From assembly GCF_000993785.3 (NCBI RefSeq), contig NZ_CP009922.3:5704001-5768000 (forward strand): a DNA stretch of 64,000 nucleotides. The letters run 5' to 3'. Positions 30,472-38,999 of the stretch are shown here, piece after piece. The notes under the pieces were generated by a model. It did not search any database and was not told where the DNA came from. It saw nothing but the letters and a program-made list of their open reading frames with translations. Each line of letters starts with the position of its first letter. Within the stretch, counting starts at the first letter, position 1. The position numbers were made by a program, and so were the translations under genes. Source of the DNA: Streptomyces xiamenensis. GTDB taxonomy: Bacteria; Actinomycetota; Actinomycetes; Streptomycetales; Streptomycetaceae.

Positions 30472-31932
30472 TCACCCTGGCCCGCCCGTTCCCCGGCCGT
30501 CCCCCTCCCACGGGAGCAGCACACGGAAGACCGTGTGTCCGGGCCGGCTGGTGACGTCGACGCTCCCGCCGTGCGCCCGCGTCACCGAGGCGACGATCGA
30601 CAGGCCCAGGCCGGTGTTGCCCCCCGCCCGTGACCGTCCGTGGTCGCCCCGCGTGAAGCGGGCGAACACCTTCGGCAGCAGATCAGGAGCGATCCCCGGG
30701 CCGTCGTCGGTGACCGTCAACACGATGTCCTCCGCCGCGGCGACGAGGCGGAGCGTCACCTCGGTTCCCGGTGGGGTGTGGGAGGCGGCGTTCGCCAGCA
30801 GATTGGTCACCACCTGGTGCAGCCGCTGACCGTCCCCGCGTGTCAGCAGCGGATCCTCCGGGAGGTCCAGCAGCCAGTGGTGACTCGGCCAGATGGCCCG
30901 GGCGTCGTCGACTGCGTCCAGGGCCATCCGGCTGAGATCGACCACTTCCCGGGCCAGCGGGCGGTCGGAGTCCAGCCGGGCGAGAAGCAGCAGATCGTCG
31001 ACGAGCGCGGACATCCGCGCGGACTCGGCGACGACGCGCTCCAGGGAACGCCGTACGTCCGGCGGCAGGGGCCCGGGACGGCGAAGTGCCAGCTCCGCGT
31101 GGCCGCGCACGTTCGCCACCGGAGTGCGCAGTTCATGGCCGGCGTCGGCGGCGAACTCCCGTAGCCGCTCCGCACTGGCCTGCCGGCGGGCGAGTGCGAC
31201 TCCGACGTGTCCCAACAACTGGTTGAGTGCGGCACCGACCCGGCCCACCTCGGTGCCCGTGTCGGTGTCCGGCACCGGCTCGGGCATCGCCACCTCCCCG
31301 CTGGCCAGCGGCAGCCGGGTCACCTCCGTGGCGGTGGCCGCCACCCGGTCCAAGGGACGCAGCGCGAGCCGGATCCACAGATAGCCGGCGGCCGCGGTGG
31401 CCAGCAGGGCCGCCCCGAACACCACACCCTCCACCACCCGCAGATGGGCCACGGTCTCATCGACGCCGTGCATCGGAAGCCCGGTGACCAGGACATCCCG
31501 GTCATCACCCGGCACCGCCACCACACGGTAGGAGCCCAGAGCGGACAGGGTGAGCGTGCGACCGCCCTCATCGGCCGGAAGCGCGGCGAGGGCGGCGCGG
31601 TCGGCGGCGTCCAGCGGCACCGGACGGGTGGATTCGTCGTGCACCACGGCTGTGGCGGTCACCGTACCGTCCAGCAGCCGGGCTCCGAACGTGTGATCGG
31701 GCTGCCCCCGCGTGTCGACCGCGTTGTCCTCGTCCGGCCGGGCCTCGTGCTCCAGGCTGGCCGCGAAACGCCCGCCACTGGAGACCAGCTGCTGGTCAAG
31801 CCGCTCCAGCAGAAAACCGCGCAGCGCCGGCACGGTGGTGAGGCCGACCGCCGCGCACACGGCCGCGACCAGGACGACGAGACCGGTGGTGAGCCGGGCC
31901 CGCAGGGTGCGCGGAACCGGGAGTCGCCTCAC
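30472..31932 (-). CDS. Two-component sensor histidine kinase
   Basis: A 486-aa membrane histidine kinase. TM1 is near residues 12-33, then an extracytoplasmic sensor of roughly 120 residues, TM2 near 165-190, a HAMP linker, the phospho-acceptor His in AGHELRTPVANV, and the ATPase motifs NLLANAASHT, DDGPGIAPDLL and GNTGLGLSIV. The GTG at 31932 overlaps the regulator stop (GTGA), so the pair is coupled. The adjacent divergent ferric-reductase-like operon is the likely target. Confidence 0.94.
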   Translation of the reverse strand: MRRLPVPRTLRARLTTGLVVLVAAVCAAVGLTTVPALRGFLLERLDQQLVSSGGRFAASLEHEARPDEDNAVDTRGQPDHTFGARLLDGTVTATAVVHDESTRPVPLDAADRAALAALPADEGGRTLTLSALGSYRVVAVPGDDRDVLVTGLPMHGVDETVAHLRVVEGVVFGAALLATAAAGYLWIRLALRPLDRVAATATEVTRLPLASGEVAMPEPVPDTDTGTEVGRVGAALNQLLGHVGVALARRQASAERLREFAADAGHELRTPVANVRGHAELALRRPGPLPPDVRRSLERVVAESARMSALVDDLLLLARLDSDRPLAREVVDLSRMALDAVDDARAIWPSHHWLLDLPEDPLLTRGDGQRLHQVVTNLLANAASHTPPGTEVTLRLVAAAEDIVLTVTDDGPGIAPDLLPKVFARFTRGDHGRSRAGGNTGLGLSIVASVTRAHGGSVDVTSRPGHTVFRVLLPWEGDGRGTGGPG

Positions 31933-32669
31933 CGCACCCCCGGTTTCAGCACATATCCGCTGCCGCGCACGGTGTGGATCATCGATGGCCGGCCGGCGTC
32001 GATCTTCTTGCGCAGATAACTCACGTAGAGCTCCACGACATGGGCACGACCGCCGAAGTCGTAGGACCACACATGCTCCAGGATCTGCGCCTTCGACAGC
32101 ACCCGTCGCGGATTGCGCATCAGGTACCGCAGCAGCTCGAACTCGGTGCGCGTCAGTTCCACCGGCCGGCCGCCACGGCTGACCTCCCGTGCCTCCTCGT
32201 CCATCACCAGATCACCGACCGCAAGCCTGCTGCCGGGCGGCTCCAGGGCCGTACCAGCCCTGCGCAGCAGCCCGCGCAGCCGCGCCAGCACCTCTTCCAG
32301 GCTGAACGGTTTGGTCACATAGTCGTCGGCACCCGCGGTGATGCCCGCGATCCGGTCCTCCACCGCGTCCCGCGCGGTCAGGAACAACACGCACGCCTGG
32401 CTCGGCTCCCCCCGCAGCGCCCGCAGCACGCCCGGGCCGTCGATGCCGGGCAGCATCCAGTCGAGCACCACCGCGTCGGGCCGGAACTCCCGTGCCACGC
32501 CGAGTGCGGAGGCGCCGTCGGTGGCGGTGCGCACCTGCCAGCCCTCGTAGCGCAGGGCCCGGGAGAGCACCTCGACCAGGTCCGGCTCGTCGTCCACGAC
32601 CAGGACCCGTGCGGGTGACCCGTCGGGGCGCAGGGGCGGACCGCCACTCCTGATGTTCTGCCTGTTCAT
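31929..32669 (-). CDS. OmpR-family response regulator
   Basis: A receiver domain with DDEPD, the phospho-acceptor Asp in VLDWMLPG, and TARD and TKPF motifs, followed by an OmpR/PhoB winged helix (LTRTEFELLRYL, VVELYVSYLRKKID, RGSGYVL). I chose the ATG at 32669 because GGGAA lies in a suitable position before it; an in-frame ATG at 32684 is possible but lacks a ribosome site. It overlaps the kinase gene and faces the reductase operon across a short gap containing 11-base-spaced repeats. Confidence 0.93.
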   Translation of the reverse strand: MNRQNIRSGGPPLRPDGSPARVLVVDDEPDLVEVLSRALRYEGWQVRTATDGASALGVAREFRPDAVVLDWMLPGIDGPGVLRALRGEPSQACVLFLTARDAVEDRIAGITAGADDYVTKPFSLEEVLARLRGLLRRAGTALEPPGSRLAVGDLVMDEEAREVSRGGRPVELTRTEFELLRYLMRNPRRVLSKAQILEHVWSYDFGGRAHVVELYVSYLRKKIDAGRPSMIHTVRGSGYVLKPGVR

Positions 32670-32718
32670 GATGGTTCCCAGCATCCCCCGGCGGCGGGTC
32701 GGGCGCAGGGCCGTGAAC

Positions 32719-32734
32719 CTCTGTGTTCGCTCTG
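32719..32734. promoter_or_regulatory. Direct repeat CTCTG-N6-CTCTG, candidate OmpR-type box
   Basis: CTCTG at 32719-32723 and again at 32730-32734 gives an 11-base period, one helical turn, the layout bound by OmpR/PhoB-type dimers. It lies between the regulator gene and the divergent reductase operon. Confidence 0.4.
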
Positions 32735-32838
32735 AATCACCCCCGCCCGGCCGTGATGCAGAAGGTCCTCAGAGCTGCGCCCGCCACTGTGGTCACCGGC
32801 ACCGGAACCACCGGCCGCCATGAGGAGCGGAGAGACGG

Positions 32839-34239
32839 TTGACCAGGACAAACAGCGATACCGCGGGGGACGGGAGGGTGCCCGGAGGCCACCGCCACCG
32901 GGCGGGGCCGCGCCGGAGCCTGTGGGCGCGCCGGAACCGGATCATTCCGGGAGCCGCCCAGTTCGTGATCTGGACCGGGGCCGCCGCCGTTCTCGTTCTC
33001 TGGTGGCGCGACACCCCGGCCGTGACGGGCGCAGCCGAATGGCTGACGGGAGCAGGCCGGATCACCGGCCTGCTGGCCGGGTACGCCTGTGCCGTGCTGC
33101 TCGCGCTGATGGCACGGCTGCCGGTTCTGGACCGCGGGGTCGGCACCGACCGGCTCTCCCGCTGGCATGCCGTGGGCGGCCGCTACACAGTGTCACTGGC
33201 CATCGCCCATGCTCTGCTCATCACCCTTGGGTATGCCATGACCGCGCACACCGGAGCCGCCCAGCAGGCGGTGACACTGATCACCGGCTACCCGCAGATG
33301 CTCAGCTGCGCGGCGGGCTTCGCTCTCCTGCTGTTCACCGCGGTGGTCTCCGCCCGTGCCGCGCGCCGTCGGCTGAGCTACGAGGCATGGCACGCGCTGC
33401 ACTTCCTCACCTACCTGGCGATCTTCCTCGCCTTCGGACACCAGCTGGCCCTGGGGGCCGACTTCACGTCGAACGCGACGGCGAGGTTCTGCTGGTACGC
33501 GCTGTACGGAACGGTGGCCGTCCTTCTGGCGTGGTACCGGTTCCTGCTGCCGGTACGCCGGGCGCTGCGACACCGCCTGGTGGTCACCGCCGTGACCCAC
33601 GAGGCGCCCGGTGTGGTCTCGATACGGATCGCCGGCCGTCACCTCGACGAGCTGGGCGCCCGGCCCGGTCAGTTCTTCCGGTGGCGCTTCCTCGTTCCCG
33701 GACTGTGGTGGTCCGCCAACCCCTACTCGTTGTCGGCGCCCGCCCGCGACGACCTGCTGCGCATCACCGTCAAGGCGGTCGGGGGGCACAGCGCCCGGCT
33801 GGCCCGGCTGCGGCCCGGCACCCGGGTGTGGGCGGCAGGACCGTACGGAGCACTCACGGCCGAACGGTCAGGTGGTGCCGCCAAGTCGCTCCTGGTCGCC
33901 GGGGGAGTGGGGATCACGCCGCTGCGCGCGCTCTTCGAGACCCTTCCGGGCCAGGTGACCCTCATCTACCGGTCCCACCGTCCCGAGGACGTGGTGCTCC
34001 GCGACGAACTGGACGCCATCGCCCGGCACCGCCGCGGGCGGGTGCACTACCTGCTCGGGGACCGTGCCGATTGCGAGGCCGCCCTCACCGCGCCGGGACT
34101 GCGCCGGCTCGTCCCCGGACTGCCCGGTCACGACGTGTACCTGTGCGGGCCACCCGCCCTGACCGAGACCGTCACCGCGGCCCTGCGCCGCGCGGGGGTA
34201 CCCCGCCGCCGCATCCACCACGAGTCGTTCGCGTTCTAG
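32839..34239 (+). CDS. Ferric reductase-like transmembrane flavoprotein
   Basis: A 466-aa membrane reductase. The N-terminal half has about six hydrophobic segments with histidines placed as in haem-binding ferric-reductase domains (RWHAVGG, IAHALL, AWHALHFLTYL, FGHQLALG). The C-terminal half is an FAD/NAD(P) reductase (NPYSLSAPA, LLVAGGVGITPL, VYLCGPPALTE). The apparent start is TTG at 32839 with GGAGAG just upstream. The following FMN-binding and ApbE genes suggest an electron chain from NAD(P)H through haem to an extracytoplasmic covalent flavin. Confidence 0.9.
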   Translation: MTRTNSDTAGDGRVPGGHRHRAGPRRSLWARRNRIIPGAAQFVIWTGAAAVLVLWWRDTPAVTGAAEWLTGAGRITGLLAGYACAVLLALMARLPVLDRGVGTDRLSRWHAVGGRYTVSLAIAHALLITLGYAMTAHTGAAQQAVTLITGYPQMLSCAAGFALLLFTAVVSARAARRRLSYEAWHALHFLTYLAIFLAFGHQLALGADFTSNATARFCWYALYGTVAVLLAWYRFLLPVRRALRHRLVVTAVTHEAPGVVSIRIAGRHLDELGARPGQFFRWRFLVPGLWWSANPYSLSAPARDDLLRITVKAVGGHSARLARLRPGTRVWAAGPYGALTAERSGGAAKSLLVAGGVGITPLRALFETLPGQVTLIYRSHRPEDVVLRDELDAIARHRRGRVHYLLGDRADCEAALTAPGLRRLVPGLPGHDVYLCGPPALTETVTAALRRAGVPRRRIHHESFAF

Positions 34240-34268
34240 CGGACCATCTCCCGGAAGGAACCGAAAAC

Positions 34269-34691
34269 GTGCACCGTGCCGCCATCGCAGCGGTGACCAC
34301 CGTCGCGGGTGTGGTCGCCCTGCTCTCCCTCAAACCCCATGCCGCTCCGGCGGCCCTCGCTCCCGCGCCGCCCGCGGGTGATCCGCCGCCGGCCGTCGCG
34401 CCCGGCCCCGACCCGACCGGCACGTTCACCGGGAAGTCGATCGACACTCCCTTCGGACCGGTCCAGGTGGCGGTCACGCTCGATCAGGGAAGGATCACCG
34501 GTGTTCGGGCCCTGCGGACACCGGGCGGTGATCCCAGGAGCGAAGCCATCGCCGCGGAATCGGTACCCCGGCTCACACAGGAGGTGCTGCGGGCGCAGAG
34601 CGTCCACGTCGATGCCGTGTCCGGGGCCAGCTACACGAGTCAGGGCTACCTGGATTCCCTTCAGAGCGCGCTGGACCAGGCCGGTGGCTGA
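34269..34691 (+). CDS. Exported FMN-binding domain protein
   Basis: A 140-aa protein with an N-terminal hydrophobic export signal or anchor (about residues 4-20), an Ala/Pro-rich linker and an FMN-binding domain. The domain ends in SGASYTSQGY, the Ser/Thr attachment motif to which ApbE transfers FMN. GTG at 34269 follows GGAAGGAACC. It overlaps the apbE start by eight bases, fitting a substrate-enzyme pair. Confidence 0.9.
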   Translation: MHRAAIAAVTTVAGVVALLSLKPHAAPAALAPAPPAGDPPPAVAPGPDPTGTFTGKSIDTPFGPVQVAVTLDQGRITGVRALRTPGGDPRSEAIAAESVPRLTQEVLRAQSVHVDAVSGASYTSQGYLDSLQSALDQAGG

Positions 34692-35490
34692 GCCGGGCCG
34701 CGGGCTGCGTCACGCCGAGCACGTCATGGGCACCGTGTTCTCCTTCGACATCCGTGGTGCCGTCACCCCCGCCGTACGCCGCGCTCTGACGGACGCGGTC
34801 GCCATGCTGCACCGCGTCGACGAGGTCTTCTCCACCTTCCGTCCCGACAGTGCCATCAGCCGGCTGGGGGCGGGAACCACGACGGTGGACGCGTGCCCGC
34901 CGGAGGTGGCCGAGGTCCTGGAGCTGTGCGCGGAGGCGACCCGCCGCAGCGATGGCTGGTTCAGCGTCCGCGCCGCAGGCTTCCTGGACCCGTCCGGACT
35001 GGTCAAGGGCTGGGCCACCGAGCGGGCCGCCGAACTGCTGCGAGGGGCGGGAGCACAACGGGTGTGTGTCAACGGCGGTGGTGATCTCCAGTGCACGGGC
35101 ACAGCCCCGGCGGACCCCTGGCGGCTGGGTGTCGCCGACCCGGCCGCCCCGGGACAACTGCTCGCCGTCGTGCAGGGGTACGACCTCGCGGTCGCCACCT
35201 CCGGCAGCGCCGAGCGGGGCGCGCACATCCTCGATCCGCACGCTCGGGAACCCGCCGGCGAACTGCTCTCCCTCACCCTCATCGGCAACCGCCTGACCTG
35301 GACCGACGCCTACGCCACGGCCGCCTTCGCGAGGGGATCCGCCGCCCGTGACTGGGTGGAGGGACTCGAAGGTCACGAAGCCCTGGCCGTGACCCGCGGG
35401 GGAGCGGTGTGGCACACCTCCGGCTTCGGCTCCTTCGGCCGGCTCCTCGATCGCGGAACATCCCCAGGCCGACCCACGCGTGATGCGTGA
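34684..35490 (+). CDS. apbE: FAD:protein FMN transferase (ApbE)
   Basis: A 268-aa ApbE-family flavin transferase: HVMGTVFSFDI near the start, GLVKGWATERAAELL, NGGGDLQ, the SGSAERGAHILDP loop and the metal-binding TDAYATAAF. It attaches FMN covalently to the Ser/Thr of exported flavoproteins; the preceding gene encodes an obvious target. The GTG at 34684 overlaps that gene. Confidence 0.92.
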   Translation: MAEPGRGLRHAEHVMGTVFSFDIRGAVTPAVRRALTDAVAMLHRVDEVFSTFRPDSAISRLGAGTTTVDACPPEVAEVLELCAEATRRSDGWFSVRAAGFLDPSGLVKGWATERAAELLRGAGAQRVCVNGGGDLQCTGTAPADPWRLGVADPAAPGQLLAVVQGYDLAVATSGSAERGAHILDPHAREPAGELLSLTLIGNRLTWTDAYATAAFARGSAARDWVEGLEGHEALAVTRGGAVWHTSGFGSFGRLLDRGTSPGRPTRDA

Positions 35491-35540
35491 GGTCCGGTGT
35501 GTGGCGCGAGAGGACGGAATGGGAGAGAGCCCCAAGCGCT

Positions 35541-35705
35541 ACCGGCCGCCAGTTCGATGAGGCGAGGACCTGTTATCAGTGGGTTGCCGACGACGGAGAG
35601 GGTTCCGTCGAGCGCGAGCATGCGCAGCAGTGGTGAGAGTGCGTGGTCGGCGGAGATGGTGTCGAGGACGAGGTCGAAGCGTCCGTGGCCTGCCGGGGTT
35701 GATGC
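35541..35705 (-). pseudogene. Remnant of a medium-chain (zinc-type) dehydrogenase
   Basis: The minus strand reads GHGRFDLVLDTISADHAL then LLRMLALDGTLSVVGNPL in one frame, which matches the cofactor-domain region of NAD(P)-dependent alcohol dehydrogenases of the MDR family. Those enzymes are about 350 residues long; here only about 55 survive, with no start or catalytic domain. It looks like a decayed gene next to the ArsR-MFS pair. The stretch 35706-35814 shows nothing further that I can support. Confidence 0.6.
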
Positions 35706-35814
35706 ATGTCATCGCCTGGACGAGGCTCGAGCGGCAGCCGAAGAGCGAGGCGGGGTGGCCTGCCGGCGAGCGGTGCCGGGCGGACCGTGCTCGGGCTGCT
35801 GCCGCGTCAGGCCC

Positions 35815-36150
35815 TCAAGGCCGTCGGCCCTCTCGCGCGAGAGTCGCCATCAGTGCGTCCAGCAGGCCCGGTGCCGCTTCTTGGAGGCTGGCGCGGCGGA
35901 GGCGGTGGCCGCGGGAGGGGCCGACCATGACCGGGTGGAGGATGCCGGCCTCCACGAGGATCTTGAAGTGGTGGGTCGCGGTGGACTTGCTGAGGCCCTC
36001 GTAGAGGTCCGAGCAAGGGGCTTCGGCGACGGGGGAGGTCGCCAGGCGGCGGACCATTTCCAGGCGGGCGGGGTCCGCGAGGGCGCGCAGCAGTTTCTGG
36101 ACGGGGGCGACCGCCGGCAACTGGTCGGGCGGGGTTTCCCAGGACGGCAT
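35815..36150 (-). CDS. ArsR-family transcriptional regulator
   Basis: A 111-aa winged-helix repressor (KLLRALADPARLEMVRRLA; recognition region LSKSTATHHFKILVEAGIL). It has no obvious CxC metal motif, so it may sense an organic ligand. It is divergent from an MFS exporter, and the 86-base gap holds two related dyads and a good promoter, so it probably represses both itself and the exporter. Confidence 0.92.
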   Translation of the reverse strand: MPSWETPPDQLPAVAPVQKLLRALADPARLEMVRRLATSPVAEAPCSDLYEGLSKSTATHHFKILVEAGILHPVMVGPSRGHRLRRASLQEAAPGLLDALMATLAREGRRP

Positions 36151-36161
36151 CGGACAGCTCC

Positions 36162-36183
36162 AAGTTTGACGAACGTCGTACTT
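36162..36183. promoter_or_regulatory. Operator-like dyad 1 (ArsR/MFS)
   Basis: A 22-base imperfect dyad with outer arms AAGT...ACTT and inner GACG/CGTC, 8 of 11 positions symmetric. It overlaps the -35 box and spacer of the MFS promoter and lies 11 bases before the ArsR start. Confidence 0.7.
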
Positions 36184-36194
36184 GCTCTTAGCGT
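36166..36194 (+). promoter_or_regulatory. Promoter for the MFS gene
   Basis: TTGACG (36166-36171), 17-base spacer, TAGCGT (36189-36194): an excellent match to the main vegetative promoter form of streptomycetes, reading toward the exporter. Confidence 0.75.
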
Positions 36195-36199
36195 TCTCG

Positions 36200-36221
36200 A
36201 AGTACGATCTGCATCGAACTT
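36200..36221. promoter_or_regulatory. Operator-like dyad 2 (ArsR/MFS)
   Basis: A second 22-base dyad with the same AAGT...CGAT / ATCG...ACTT plan (reading AAGTACGAT to ATCGAACTT), centred 38 bases from the first and covering the expected start of transcription. Confidence 0.7.
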
Positions 36222-36236
36222 ATCAGGAGTCCCCCT

Positions 36237-37487
36237 GTGCCGTCACTGTCCCCGGGGCGCCGCCCCCAGTCCTGGAGCTACGCGGTTCTCCTCGGCCTCC
36301 TCATGCTCGGCCAGGCGACCTCCGCCATCCCCTCGCCGCTCTACTCCCTGTACGCCGAGAAATGGGACTATCCGCCCTTTCTGACCACGGTCATCTTCGC
36401 CGCGTACGGGGCCGTGGCCGTCATCGCGATCCTCTGCTCCGGAGCCCTGTCCGACCGTTACGGCCGCCGGCCGGTGCTCCTGGCCGCCGTCCTGCTACTC
36501 CTCGCCGGACTCGCGGTCTTCGTCCTCGCGACAGGGCCCGCGTACCTCGTCGTGGCACGGATGCTCAACGGCCTGGGGATCGGCGCGATCGTCGTCGTCG
36601 CCGGGGCCGCTCTCCTGGACGTGGATCCACAGCGGGCGGCGCGCAGCGGAACGCTCACCGCCATCGCCTTCAACGTCGGCATCGCCGTCGCGGCACTCGG
36701 CACCGCGACCCTCGCCCAGACCAATCTTCACCCCCTGCTCCTGCCCTACCTCGCCGATGCGCTCATCGCCCTCGTCCTGCTCGCCCTCCTCGCGGTGATG
36801 CGTGAACCGCACCCCGGCGCCGGTGCCGCGCCACTGAGGATCCCGCGCCCACGGGTGCCCAAGGAGATCCGCTCACGCTTCGTCTTCTCCGTGATCGGCG
36901 CCGGGGCCGCCTGGGCCGTGCTCGGGGTCTGCTTCTCGCTGGAACCGTCCATCGCCGCACAGGCCGCGAACATCGAAGGGCCGTTCTTCGGCGGCGTCAT
37001 CATCGCAGCCGTCACTCTCTCCGCCGCCTGCGCGCAGGTCGCCGGTGGTCGCTACCCGGCCCGTACGGTCGCGCTCACCGGCGACACGGCGCTCGCCGTG
37101 TTCATGCTGGCCGGAATAGGCGCCTTCGCGACCGGCAACGCCGTCGTCATCACCGTCGCGGTCGCACTTCAGGGCGGCGCCTACGGACTTGCCTTCGGCG
37201 GCTCCCTGCGCCATCTGACCACGCACATTCCCGCCGAGAGCCGCGGGGCCGTCATGTCCGCGTTCTATCTGTTCGCCTACGGCGCGCTCATCACCCCCAC
37301 ACTTCTCGTCGGTATCGGCGCGACCCTGTGGGGCGGCACCACGATCTTCCCCTTCTTCGCCGTACTCGCGGCCCTTCTCTGCCTCTCCGCCGTTCTTGCC
37401 GAGCGGGTGCTGGGCCGCCGGGAAGGACATCGTGCGGAGATGCGAGTGCCGGCAGCTGAGGTGTCCCGGATGAGCGAGATCGACTGA
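36237..37487 (+). CDS. Major facilitator superfamily transporter
   Basis: A 416-aa membrane protein with about 12 hydrophobic segments and the MFS loop motif GALSDRYGRRPVLL between TM2 and TM3, typical of drug or small-molecule exporters. The GTG at 36237 follows AGGAG. It is controlled with the divergent ArsR gene. Its substrate is not evident, and there is no sign that it exports the NRPS product 8 kb away. Confidence 0.92.
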   Translation: MPSLSPGRRPQSWSYAVLLGLLMLGQATSAIPSPLYSLYAEKWDYPPFLTTVIFAAYGAVAVIAILCSGALSDRYGRRPVLLAAVLLLLAGLAVFVLATGPAYLVVARMLNGLGIGAIVVVAGAALLDVDPQRAARSGTLTAIAFNVGIAVAALGTATLAQTNLHPLLLPYLADALIALVLLALLAVMREPHPGAGAAPLRIPRPRVPKEIRSRFVFSVIGAGAAWAVLGVCFSLEPSIAAQAANIEGPFFGGVIIAAVTLSAACAQVAGGRYPARTVALTGDTALAVFMLAGIGAFATGNAVVITVAVALQGGAYGLAFGGSLRHLTTHIPAESRGAVMSAFYLFAYGALITPTLLVGIGATLWGGTTIFPFFAVLAALLCLSAVLAERVLGRREGHRAEMRVPAAEVSRMSEID

Positions 37488-37679
37488 CCGGCGACCCCAT
37501 GGCCGCCCGGGCGGGGCCGGCGTATAAGCACCCCCGCCGGCCCCTGCGCCGCGCGGGAGTTCCCCGCCGCCTTGCCCGCGTCGGGTACTCCCCAGCCGTG
37601 ATCCGGGTCGGTAGCCGGGGCGGAGGCGTCGACGGAGCACCGTGGATCCCCAGGCCGGACGGCCCGATAGCCTGGGGGA

Positions 37680-38522
37680 ATGCTCCGCGAAACGTTCGCC
37701 ACCCGCTATGTCACCCCCTTGCGGGAGGGGGGATCGCTGCCCGGGATCGTCGAGGCCGACGACCTGGGGACGTATGTCATGAAGTTCACCGGCGCCGGCC
37801 AGGGCCGCAAGACGCTGGTCGCCGAGGTGATCTGCGGCGAACTGGCCCGCCGGCTCGGGCTGCGGGTGCCCGAGCTGGTGCGCATGGAGCTGGATCCGGT
37901 GATCGGGCGCGCCGAACCCGACCAGGAGGTCCAGGAACTGCTGAAGGCCAGCGGCGGACTCAACCTCGGCATGGACTTCCTGCCCGGTTCGCTCGGCTTC
38001 GACCCGCTCGCCTACCGGGTGGACCCGGCCGAGGCCGGCCGGGTGGTGTGGTTCGACGCCCTCATCGGCAACGTCGACCGTTCCTGGCGCAACCCCAACC
38101 TCCTGGTGTGGCACGGCGACCTGTGGCTGATCGACCACGGCGCCGCCCTGATCTGGCACCACAACTGGCCCACCGCGAGCCGCTGGGCCGAGCGCCCCTA
38201 CGACGCCTCCGACCACGCCCTGGCCCCGTTCGGGCCGCGCGTCGCCGAGGCCGCCGCCGCGCTCGCCCCGCGGGTGACCGCCGAACTGCTGGCCGAGGTC
38301 ACCGCCCTGGTCCCCGACGCCTGGCTGGCCGGGGAGCCCGGTTTCGACACCCCCGACGCGGTGCGCGCCGCCTACGGCGAGGTGCTGGCCGCCCGGGCCC
38401 GTAGCATCCATGAACACATCACCGTGGGGCCGCCCACCGCCGACAAGCCCTCCCAGGCACCCGGCTGGCTGACCGGCGGCCTGCCCCTCACCACTCACAG
38501 CACCCAGGACGATGCCCGATGA
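37680..38522 (+). CDS. HipA-like kinase family protein
   Basis: A 280-aa protein with the kinase-like core of HipA-related proteins: an N-terminal nucleotide-binding part (YVMKFTGAGQGRKTLVAE), the catalytic-loop region ALIGNVDRSWRNPNLL and the metal-binding LIDHGAAL. It is shorter than true HipA and has no HipB partner; instead it overlaps a DUF3037 gene by four bases, a frequent pairing in actinobacteria. A TAGCCT box six bases before the ATG, with no ribosome site, suggests a leaderless transcript. Confidence 0.88.
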   Translation: MLRETFATRYVTPLREGGSLPGIVEADDLGTYVMKFTGAGQGRKTLVAEVICGELARRLGLRVPELVRMELDPVIGRAEPDQEVQELLKASGGLNLGMDFLPGSLGFDPLAYRVDPAEAGRVVWFDALIGNVDRSWRNPNLLVWHGDLWLIDHGAALIWHHNWPTASRWAERPYDASDHALAPFGPRVAEAAAALAPRVTAELLAEVTALVPDAWLAGEPGFDTPDAVRAAYGEVLAARARSIHEHITVGPPTADKPSQAPGWLTGGLPLTTHSTQDDAR

Positions 38523-38917
38523 ACCACACCCCGGCGCGGCAGCGCGAGGTCTTCGAGTACGCGCTCCTGCGGGTCGTGCCCCGGGTGGAACGCGGTGAGT
38601 GCGTCAACGCCGGTGTGCTGCTGTACTCCCAGGCCCATTCCTTCCTGGCCGCCCGTACCCATCTGGACCCGCGGCGGCTGCGTGCCCTGGACCCGGACGT
38701 CGACCTGACCGGGGTACAGGCGGCGTTGCGGGCCGCCGAGCGGGTCTGCGACGGGGGCAGCAGCGCGGGGCAGGCGGCCGGGGACGGCCCGGGCCGGCGG
38801 TTCCGCTGGCTGGTCGCGCCGCGCAGCACCGTCGTCCAGCCGGGGCCCGTGCACAGCGGGCTGACGGCCGACCCGGCGGCCGAACTGGAACGGCTGCTGG
38901 CGACGCTGGTGCGCTGA
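38519..38917 (+). CDS. DUF3037 family protein
   Basis: A 132-aa protein beginning with the family pattern FEYALLRVVPRVERGECVNAGVLLY. Function is not established. Its ATG overlaps the HipA-like stop, so the two are co-translated. Confidence 0.85.
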   Translation: MNHTPARQREVFEYALLRVVPRVERGECVNAGVLLYSQAHSFLAARTHLDPRRLRALDPDVDLTGVQAALRAAERVCDGGSSAGQAAGDGPGRRFRWLVAPRSTVVQPGPVHSGLTADPAAELERLLATLVR

Positions 38918-38934
38918 ACACCGGAGACACGCCG

Positions 38935-38963
38935 TTGACAGGCAGGTGGCCGACTTCTAGCGT
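38935..38963 (+). promoter_or_regulatory. Promoter for the SDR at 39000
   Basis: TTGACA (38935-38940), 17-base spacer, TAGCGT (38958-38963), near-consensus, with the start codon 37 bases on. Confidence 0.75.
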
Positions 38964-38999
38964 CGCCTCGGCCACCACTCGACGGCGAGGAGACGCAGC

